DNA of 38,564 bases from CAMLOF01 sp041913045 (GTDB lineage Bacteria; Pseudomonadota; Gammaproteobacteria; Burkholderiales; Burkholderiaceae_C): the NCBI GenBank assembly GCA_041913045.1, contig JAYSGB010000039.1, forward strand, positions 1 to 38,564, written 5' to 3'. Position numbers and translations under genes: made by a program. Below, in pieces: positions 33,008-38,564 of the stretch; positions within the stretch are counted from its first letter, which is position 1; each line of letters opens with the position of its first letter. Under the pieces are notes generated by a model, which worked only from the letters and a program-made list of their open reading frames with translations, ran no database searches and was not told the DNA's origin.

Positions 33008-34156
33008 ATGCGCGACGATGCGTTGCACACCGAAGGACAAGACTGGGGTAGTGACTGTTGTGTCGATGCCCCATTTCCAGCCGTTGGCAAATGGGCGGCG
33101 TTTTGCTGTTCCAGGCGTTCATTTCTGGGATGGGGGGCCGCGTTCGGTGCCGCTGCAGCGCTAGGAAGTGCGTCTGCGCAAAATGTTGCCGCGTCAAGGT
33201 TTCCGGTGGCAGATGTTCACAGCCACATGGGTTTGTTCGGTCCAACGCGCTCATCAACATTCAGCCCAGACCGGTTCATGGCCGCTGGGCACGTCAAGCT
33301 TGTGGCCTGGAAGTGGGTGCCTGACCTCAAACTTGTGCGCCGGGGCTCCGACGGGCGTCTGTTACCCGCATCCTCGCCGAACGTGGAAGAACTCTGGGCC
33401 TTTACCGAATCCGGTCTGAAAGACATGCGCGACAGTGCAACACTTGCGCAGTTGACAGTGGTTCGCCAGAAGTCAGATATTGATTCCGCCGAAGCAGGGC
33501 AAGCCGCTGTGGTGCTGGCCAGCGAAGGCTGTGATTTTGCCGACGATGGACTTTCGCGCATTGATGCGGTACATGCCATGGGTGTACGGCATCTTCAACT
33601 TGTGCACTACACGCCCAATCCATTCGCGGATATTCAGTCCCGGCCTATCTGGCACAACGGCATCACGGCCAAGGGCCTGGAACTCATCGCGCGTTGCAAC
33701 CGTCTTGGCATTCTGGTCGATGTGGCGCACATGACACCTTCCGCTGCAATGGTTGCGGCTGAGCGCTCGGAGCGGCCTGTCATCTGGTCACACAGCGCCT
33801 TGCGCGCTGGCATGAACATCGCGGGGCCCACCGACCGTCTGTTACCGCTCGAGACCGCCAAGGCGATTGCGGCCAGAGGTGGTGTTGTGGGGTTGTGGGG
33901 CTTCAACGCGACAGCGCGCCACAGCTTGTCTGGGTACGTTCAGCTGGTTCGCGAAACCATTGATCTCCTGGGTGAAGATCATGTTGCCTTCGGCACAGAC
34001 CTGTCCGGCCTCAGCAACTGGGCCATTATTCACCACTATGGTGACCTGGCAGAGGTCATGGACCGACTTGTACAGGCAGGCCTTCAGGAAAGCACTTTGC
34101 GCAAGCTGGCATTCGACAACTACGCGAGAGTACTCAAGGCGGCATTGTCAACTTGA
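33008..34156 (+). CDS. Tat-exported M19-family dipeptidase-like hydrolase
   Basis: This is a 382-residue exported protein. A long N-terminal region (1-34, Cys-rich) precedes a twin-arginine signal SRRSFLG at 35-41 and a hydrophobic stretch ending ASAQ. The mature part has M19 membrane-dipeptidase features: a metal motif HSH at 71-73 (usually HxD), the bridging Glu in ASEGCDF, metal/catalytic His in LVDVAHMT and VIWSHSALRA, and Asp in FGTDLSG. The start is set by AGGAGG at 32994-32999 with an eight-base spacer. It follows the Lrp gene by 98 bases. The likely role is periplasmic dipeptide or related amide hydrolysis; the substrate is unknown. Confidence 0.85.
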   Translation: MRDDALHTEGQDWGSDCCVDAPFPAVGKWAAFCCSRRSFLGWGAAFGAAAALGSASAQNVAASRFPVADVHSHMGLFGPTRSSTFSPDRFMAAGHVKLVAWKWVPDLKLVRRGSDGRLLPASSPNVEELWAFTESGLKDMRDSATLAQLTVVRQKSDIDSAEAGQAAVVLASEGCDFADDGLSRIDAVHAMGVRHLQLVHYTPNPFADIQSRPIWHNGITAKGLELIARCNRLGILVDVAHMTPSAAMVAAERSERPVIWSHSALRAGMNIAGPTDRLLPLETAKAIAARGGVVGLWGFNATARHSLSGYVQLVRETIDLLGEDHVAFGTDLSGLSNWAIIHHYGDLAEVMDRLVQAGLQESTLRKLAFDNYARVLKAALST

Positions 34157-35830
34157 ATGCCTCTGGGTGTCAGTGGGCAATGAAAAATAAAAGGTGCTGC
34201 CCTTGCCTGGTTCGCTTTCGGCCCAGACACGTCCACCGTGGCGTTCGACAATGCGGCGGCACAGCGCCAGCCCTATGCCCGTGCCCTCGAACTCTTTTGC
34301 GCGGTGCAAGCGCTGGAACACCCCAAACAGCTTGTCTGCCCGGCGCGGGTCAAAGCCAACGCCGTTGTCGCGCACCCAGAACACCGGTTCGCCGTCGCCA
34401 CAGGCGTTCCAGCCCACTGCGATTTCGGCCACCTCGCGCGGGCGGCTGTACTTCAGCGCGTTGGCCAGCAGGTTGTCCCACACCTGGCTCAGCAGCAAAG
34501 CGTCACCTTGAACCTCCGGGAGGTCAGGGGTCAATTCCCAGCGCACCGCCTCAGGCGGGCGGCGCAGCGCAGGGTCGTGCTGCACGCGGTTCATGCTGGA
34601 CTGCAGCAGGGCGCTCATCGCAACGCTCTTGCGCTGCAAGGGCGCCCGGCCCAGACGCGAGAAAGCCAACAGCCCCTCAATGAGCTGCCCCATGTGGTCT
34701 GCCGCCTGGCCAATCGTGTCCAGGTGGCGTTGCACGTCATGCGAGTCGTGGTTCTCCAGTTCCTCGCGCAGCATGCTCACGAAACTGCCGATGTGGCGCA
34801 GCGGCGCGCGCAGGTCATGAGAGACCGAGTAGGAAAACGATTCCAGATCCTGGTTGATGTCTTGCAGCTGGCGCGTGCGTTCCTCCACCCGTGCTTCCAA
34901 CTCCTGGTTGAGCTGGCGCAGAAGATCCTCCAGTCGCTTGACTTCGGTCATGTCACGCATCAGACACGAATAGCCCGAGGTTTCGCCCGTTCGGGGATCG
35001 TTCAGCGTAGTAAATACCGTGTGTGCCCAGAATTGCGAGCCATCGTGGCGCACACGCCAACCTGTGGATTCACATTGCCCCAGCAAGGTCGCCCGCTCCA
35101 GGGCCAGGAACGTGTCGTTTTCTTCACCTGGCGTGTCGGCCGGGTCAAAGCGGTCGGCAGGTTGGTCAAGTGCCTCGGAAGGCGAGAATCCCAACAACCG
35201 CTCTGCGCTCGTGGTCCATTCTGAAATGCGTCCCTCTCCGTTCAGGAAAAATATGCCAACGTCGCGAATTCCCTCGGCCATCAGGCGAAACCGTGCTTCG
35301 CTGGCACCGAGCTGTTCGGCATGTTCGCGCACCTGGGCCAGCAGACGGCGGTTGTCGTCGTGGACATCTCGATTCTTCTGTCGTTGTTCGGTTTGGTCGT
35401 TCAGGTGCAGGAACAGGCCTTGCACAGAACCGGAGCAGTGGTCCGGCTGTACACGCACACGCAGCCAGCGCATTCCCAGTGATGGGTGGCGAAACTCACC
35501 TTCGAACTCGTGTTCCAGACCACGCAAGGCGCTTGGCAGGCAAGGCAGGAGCGCCTGAACGAGGTCTTCAAAAAGCAACTCATTGAGGGTGCCGGGCTGG
35601 GTCAGATCAACCGGGCAGTGGCACCAATTTCGCGCGTCGCGGTTGGCTACCACACAGCGCAATCGTGCGTCCAGGCAAAACACCGCGCCAGGCCAGAACT
35701 CTACAAGGCGAGCCAGGCGTGACGACGAGTCCTCTGCCGCCGCAGCGGCAGGGTCCGCCATGCCCAGGTCCGGGTACAGGGTGGTGAAAAACGACTCCGG
35801 CAGGTAGTCGTCCGCTGGTGACAGGCTCAT
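34148..35830 (-). CDS. PAS-PAS sensor histidine kinase (orphan)
   Basis: This is a 560-residue cytoplasmic sensor kinase without membrane segments. Two PAS domains (about 38-148 and 175-298) lead through a coiled coil to the HisKA domain. The phospho-acceptor is His338 in SVSHDLRAPLRHIGSF. The ATPase domain has the N box NLLANALKYS, G1 DNGVGFDP and G2 GTGIGLALCRRIVERHGG. The type is the phytochrome-like/NtrY-like group common in this lineage. No response regulator is encoded nearby. The 3' end overlaps the dipeptidase gene by nine bases, and a long non-coding stretch follows its 5' side. Confidence 0.94.
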   Translation of the reverse strand: MSLSPADDYLPESFFTTLYPDLGMADPAAAAAEDSSSRLARLVEFWPGAVFCLDARLRCVVANRDARNWCHCPVDLTQPGTLNELLFEDLVQALLPCLPSALRGLEHEFEGEFRHPSLGMRWLRVRVQPDHCSGSVQGLFLHLNDQTEQRQKNRDVHDDNRRLLAQVREHAEQLGASEARFRLMAEGIRDVGIFFLNGEGRISEWTTSAERLLGFSPSEALDQPADRFDPADTPGEENDTFLALERATLLGQCESTGWRVRHDGSQFWAHTVFTTLNDPRTGETSGYSCLMRDMTEVKRLEDLLRQLNQELEARVEERTRQLQDINQDLESFSYSVSHDLRAPLRHIGSFVSMLREELENHDSHDVQRHLDTIGQAADHMGQLIEGLLAFSRLGRAPLQRKSVAMSALLQSSMNRVQHDPALRRPPEAVRWELTPDLPEVQGDALLLSQVWDNLLANALKYSRPREVAEIAVGWNACGDGEPVFWVRDNGVGFDPRRADKLFGVFQRLHRAKEFEGTGIGLALCRRIVERHGGRVWAESEPGKGSTFYFSLPTDTQRHSS

Positions 35831-36064
35831 GAGAGAACTTTACCGCATGCAGATGTGAGGTTCACCAGTAAATATCTGCTCAGTAGTGAGGCGGTGCATA
35901 CCAAAGTATCAGCCTGCGCCGATAGTTGTTCAGCGGCGAGTCAGGCCGTCTGGTGGGCTGAATGACCTTGCTTGCTTCAATTCTTTGTGACAGCCCGCTC
36001 GATTGCGGGCGCATGACTACGCGTGTCGGTCTGGCAGACGGATAGGCTGCGCACAGCTTGGTCG
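35831..36064. other. Intergenic region upstream of the histidine kinase
   Basis: No convincing gene. There is a short hairpin (GCCCGC / GCGGGC at 35993-35998 and 36005-36010) without T-tract. An 88-codon open frame on the minus strand (35880-36146) has no recognisable domain and overlaps the receptor relic, so it is not called. Confidence 0.5.
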
Positions 36065-36220
36065 GACCTCCCTTTGAGATTTGCTGGAAACCAAGGCGGT
36101 GGGGCGTCCACTTTTGCTCTGGAAGAGTCCGATGAGCCGTCAACACCCTCTTTAGTGACTGCCGAAGACATTCGAAACTTTGCTAGCGCAACTTGGCAGA
36201 GATTCTTGAGAGCTTGCGCG
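36065..36220 (+). pseudogene. Frameshifted relic of a TonB-dependent receptor plug domain
   Basis: Fragments of a receptor N-terminus lie in order but in different frames: PFE (36070-36078), LET (36084-36092), VTAEDIR (36155-36175) and NLAEILESL (36190-36216). The same words occur in one frame in the receptor gene at 37940 (LPFEKLLETE, VTAEDIRRHG, NLAEILESL). At least three indels within about 150 bases show that this copy is dead. No signal peptide or downstream barrel is recognisable. The similarity at DNA level is evident by eye but not recent. Confidence 0.75.
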
Positions 36221-36566
36221 TCTTGCTGGTGCTCAGGTTCAAATCGCGGCGGCTTTGCTTCATGGCTTGTGAGGATGTCATGACCGCCCTGCAGCTATCA
36301 AAGTGATCGCAAGGGTTTGCAAGATTTTCCCAGGTTGACGCTCACGAGGGGATGGTGTTTCAGCAGCATTTTTTCGCGTTTTTAACTGTCACCCCCACTT
36401 TCTGAATGGGTGGATAAAAAATTTTGTTGGAAGCTTAAAAAAACCTATTAGTGCATTTGACGTAACTGGTGCGCCATATGTACTCTTGAAAAACTCGTTA
36501 AGGCGAGTTCTATCTGGCGCCGAAAATGCGGCGTTGGTCGTTAACCCTCAACTCTTGAAGGATGCC
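36221..36566. other. AT-rich intergenic region before the ester-cyclase-like gene
   Basis: GC drops to around 40% at 36360-36480, well below the surrounding sequence. Possible promoter: TTGACG at 36457-36462 and TACTCT at 36481-36486, 18 bases apart (weak). No gene or repeat recognised. Confidence 0.45.
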
Positions 36567-36992
36567 ATGAGCGTCAATCCATACGGTTCGGAACTTTTCA
36601 CTGGCTTTTACAACATCAACGATCCAGAAGGGGCGTCTCGCGTCGTCAGCGACAGGCTCGCGGACTCCTTTGTGGACCATTCTCCGGCATTCGGTGCTCC
36701 CCCCACCAAAGCGGGTTTCGACGCGACCGTGCGTTTTATCAACAGCGCGTTTCGCCAGGTGTACCACGTGGATCGCATGATTGAACAGGGAGACACAGTT
36801 GTTGCGATCTGGCATGCTGACACTGAACATGTGGGACAGTTCCTCCACCTGCCTGCCTCTGGAAAACGCTTCCTCGTAAGGGGGATTACGGCGTATTCGC
36901 TCTCGGACGGCAAGGTTACTGCCCATTGGGAGCAGTTCGACCAACTAGCCATCTTGACTGCGCTTGGTATAGTGCCGCCTCTAGGCGGCTAA
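36567..36992 (+). CDS. SnoaL-like ester cyclase family protein
   Basis: This is a 141-residue protein with the SnoaL-like polyketide-cyclase/NTF2 fold. Seen are FIN..FRQVYHVDRMIEQGDTVVAIWHADTEH, the typical HxG-type loop GQFLHLPASGKRFLVRGITAYSLSDGKV and HWEQFDQLAILTALG at the end. The function may be binding or isomerising a small molecule; no substrate is deducible. The ATG at 36567 has AAGGA close upstream; an alternative TTG at 36486 would add 27 residues and is less likely. Codon use and GC are lower than in the putA region. It is followed by a strong hairpin and an HxlR regulator. Confidence 0.8.
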   Translation: MSVNPYGSELFTGFYNINDPEGASRVVSDRLADSFVDHSPAFGAPPTKAGFDATVRFINSAFRQVYHVDRMIEQGDTVVAIWHADTEHVGQFLHLPASGKRFLVRGITAYSLSDGKVTAHWEQFDQLAILTALGIVPPLGG

Positions 36993-37051
36993 TTCCCCAC
37001 GCTGTGGCCACATCCGACGAAGATGGCCTTAGCATGTGAGCGAGGCATGAA

Positions 37052-37081
37052 GGGCCGAGCAGTAACAATACTGCTCGGCCC
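37052..37081 (+). terminator. Strong hairpin after the ester-cyclase-like gene
   Basis: A perfect 13-bp stem (GGGCCGAGCAGTA / TACTGCTCGGCCC) with an ACAA loop. The tail CTTAACTTAAA is poor in T, so it may be a terminator of modest strength or another structured element. Confidence 0.7.
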
Positions 37082-37141
37082 CTTAACTTAAACACTATAG
37101 GGCGTGATTTATTCGTTGCGTTAGCACGCGTCAGGACTTGT

Positions 37142-37489
37142 ATGGCTCGTCAAAGTTTGCCTTCTTGTGGCATTGAGAGATTTCTACTGCTATTGGATGG
37201 CCCTTGGGCCACGCTGATTGTTCGTGAGTTGCTGCGCGGTCCTCAGAGATTCACAGAGTTGCGCAATGCGCTTCCAGGAATCAGCGCTCACACGCTCACG
37301 CATAGGCTACGCCGGTTTGAGGACAGCGGCTTAGTCAAACGGACAGCCTTTGCTGAGACACCTCCTAGAGTAGTTTATGAGTTGACGCCACTCGGTATGT
37401 CACTTGAATCAATTCTTCTGAATATGAATGCATGGGGTCAGCTAATACCAGAGGAAGCGCTGTTTTCAGCCTTGCCTCGCCAGAAGTGA
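37142..37489 (+). CDS. HxlR-family transcriptional regulator
   Basis: This is a 115-residue winged-helix regulator. It has the N-terminal Cys typical of redox-sensing members (SCGIERFLLLLDGPW), then WATLIVRELLRGPQRFTELRNALPGIS, SAHTLTHRLRRFEDSGLVKR and the wing PPRVVYELTPLG. HxlR proteins respond to aldehydes, quinones or disulfide stress and usually control an adjacent enzyme gene. The neighbouring SnoaL-like gene is the nearest candidate target. GC is about 50%, lower than most of the window. Confidence 0.92.
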   Translation: MARQSLPSCGIERFLLLLDGPWATLIVRELLRGPQRFTELRNALPGISAHTLTHRLRRFEDSGLVKRTAFAETPPRVVYELTPLGMSLESILLNMNAWGQLIPEEALFSALPRQK

Positions 37490-37939
37490 GTTAAACCTAC
37501 TCGATTGGTGCGAGGGCTGCTCATATTGGCCGCAATTGGAATGCGGTATCAAGTAAACCTGATTCGTCTTTTTAATCTTGTGGCCATGTCAGTCAGACGG
37601 CTAAAGCAAAGTCCGACGGTGGGGATTGATGAAATATCTCGGTTCTGTGTGAACGCGACGTTCGATGTGAGGACGTTTGGTGCTTGCCCAAAGGGTTACT
37701 GTTTTGTTAGGGCGATTCCGATTTTTTGTAGGAATGGGCCTACAAAAGAATCAGTGCGGCCTGATGGTTTTCTCGGCTGCTCTGGGGCATTCTTGACGCC
37801 GCTCAAGCAGCCAACGATTGCGAGCACGATGCTCGTCCTAACCCTTACTCCGCTACTCTACCCCGCTCAACTCAAATGCAAGTCAGTTTGTTGATCAATA
37901 ACGGTCCTTTGGGTGGAGCGATTTGCCTGGGATGAGTTG
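37490..37939. other. Intergenic region upstream of the TonB receptor fragment
   Basis: There is no recognisable gene; an open frame at 37505-37894 has no family-like features. Two perfect inverted repeats are present: TTTTGTAGG / CCTACAAAA (37724-37732 and 37739-37747) and CGAGCA / TGCTCG (37821-37826 and 37830-37835). Neither carries a proper T-tract. No cobalamin-type riboswitch signature was seen despite the downstream receptor. Confidence 0.5.
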
Positions 37940-38488
37940 ATGGCGTCACACCTTCAGGTAAAGCTGCGCGTTTTTGCGGCTGCTGTTCTGGCAGTCGTGG
38001 CGTCCCATGTACTGGCCTCTCAGGGTGCCAATCAAACGATTGATCTGATCGATCTTCCCTTTGAAAAGCTTCTGGAAACCGAGGTTACCGGGGCCACTGG
38101 CTTTGTGCGTGAAGTGACCGATGCACCATCTGCGGTATCAGTGGTCACCGCCGAGGATATTCGGCGGCACGGCTACCGTAACTTGGCCGAAATTCTGGAG
38201 AGTTTGCCTGGGTTGACGTTGGACTTCGACGGCAGTTACTACTACACCGGGGCGCGTGGTTATGGGCTTCCGGGCCAGTATTTTGGGCGGTTCACACTGT
38301 TGATAGATGGTTTTCCTGCTGCGGACAACGCCTACAACCAAATCTATCTCGGCGACGACGGTCTGCTTGATGTCTCTTTGATCGACCGCGTTGAATACGC
38401 GCCGGGGCCCGGTGCTGCGATTTATGGCAGTAACGCCTTTCTCGGAGATGGCATGGTCCGCCCACCTACAGCGAAGCTGCTGACGTGA
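37940..38488 (+). pseudogene. TonB-dependent receptor, N-terminal part only (truncated)
   Basis: This is a 182-residue frame. A signal peptide (about 1-26) precedes a complete plug-domain sequence: LPFEKLLETEVTGAT, SAVSVVTAEDIRRHG, NLAEILESLPGL, YTGARGYGLPGQY, TLLIDGFP and RVEYAPGPGAAIYGSNAFLG. Receptors normally go on with a V-I-N-V-x-T-R strand and a 22-strand barrel. Here homology stops at about 38444 and the frame ends 44 bases later with unrelated residues. No continuation is seen in the other frames. It is therefore an inactivated or rearranged receptor gene, unless the window edge hides more. A relic of a related plug lies at 36065-36220. Confidence 0.8.
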
Positions 38489-38564
38489 GGTTTCCATCCT
38501 GAGTCGGGCGGGGCCTCGCAGAAACGGCATCAGAGTGCCAAAGTGGAGGTTCTTGCAACCACCT

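Noticed and set aside
35993..36010. GCCCGC / GCGGGC hairpin
   Set aside because: Only six pairs and no T-tract on either strand, so not called a terminator.
35880..36146. 88-codon minus-strand open frame upstream of the histidine kinase
   Set aside because: No family resemblance that I could support, and it overlaps the receptor relic on the other strand.
37093..37102. CACTATAGGG, identical to the 3' part of a T7-phage promoter
   Set aside because: Only ten bases match and the upstream half of the T7 consensus is missing; no phage genes are nearby. Taken as chance.
37505..37894. 129-codon open frame between HxlR and the receptor fragment
   Set aside because: No ribosome site, no recognisable domain, and it contains two inverted repeats; treated as intergenic.

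Overview
The window looks like a chromosomal segment of a betaproteobacterium, most likely Comamonadaceae (Hydrogenophaga/Acidovorax/Rhodoferax type). The basis is the high GC, the protein types (SirB2, DUF924, DUF4148, YjfB-like motility protein, PhaP phasin, PilT/PilU, Lrp-controlled RHH-less PutA) and the gene order. The genus is inference and cannot be fixed without a search.

Layout. 1-1217: end of the ATP synthase operon (atpD 3' end, atpC, terminator). 1263-3371: an NTF2-like protein, a YheT-type hydrolase and an uncharacterised 181-residue protein, closed by a terminator shared with a convergent membrane-anchored cytochrome c. 4064-4139: tRNA-Arg(CCG). 4203-10744: two close LysR paralogues, one divergent from an AzoR-type azoreductase and one from a triple-repeat DUF4148 protein. 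Between them lie SirB2, DUF924, HPP-CBS and pirin genes. 10749-14647: small exported or regulatory genes, including a MASE2-GGDEF diguanylate cyclase overlapping a 2[4Fe-4S] ferredoxin, a stand-alone cyclic-nucleotide-binding protein, an SGNH-hydrolase lipoprotein and a tiny lipoprotein. 14669-16240: 3-hydroxybutyryl-CoA dehydrogenase and a phasin, pointing to a polyhydroxybutyrate-producing cell. 16501-20737: CopD-like membrane protein, an acyl-CoA synthetase/GNAT fusion coupled to DUF502, and a membrane protein with a hexanucleotide repeat. 20743-23414: the rsmI / yraN-diaA-dolP neighbourhood. 23456-26575: pilT-pilU plus a beta-hydroxyacid dehydrogenase. 26608-34156: YggS, a D-arginine-dehydrogenase-like flavoenzyme, PutA with a divergent Lrp-type regulator, and a Tat-exported M19 dipeptidase, together an amino-acid catabolism block. 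34148-35830: an orphan PAS/PAS histidine kinase.

The last 2.7 kb (about 35.8-38.5 kb) differs from the rest: lower GC, longer gaps, a frameshifted relic of a TonB-dependent receptor plug, an ester-cyclase-like gene with an HxlR regulator, and a second TonB receptor start that loses homology right after the plug. It reads as a decaying or recently rearranged accessory patch.

I did not find a clearly new multi-gene defence or biosynthetic system. The most useful leads are the two diverged TonB-receptor fragments flanking the low-GC pair, the equally placed palindromes upstream of both LysR paralogues, the phasin promoter bracketed by TGC-type palindromes, the GGDEF-ferredoxin overlap, and the acyl-CoA synthetase/GNAT fusion that keeps the catalytic histidine motif. 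No CRISPR array, rRNA, integrase or intact transposase was seen.
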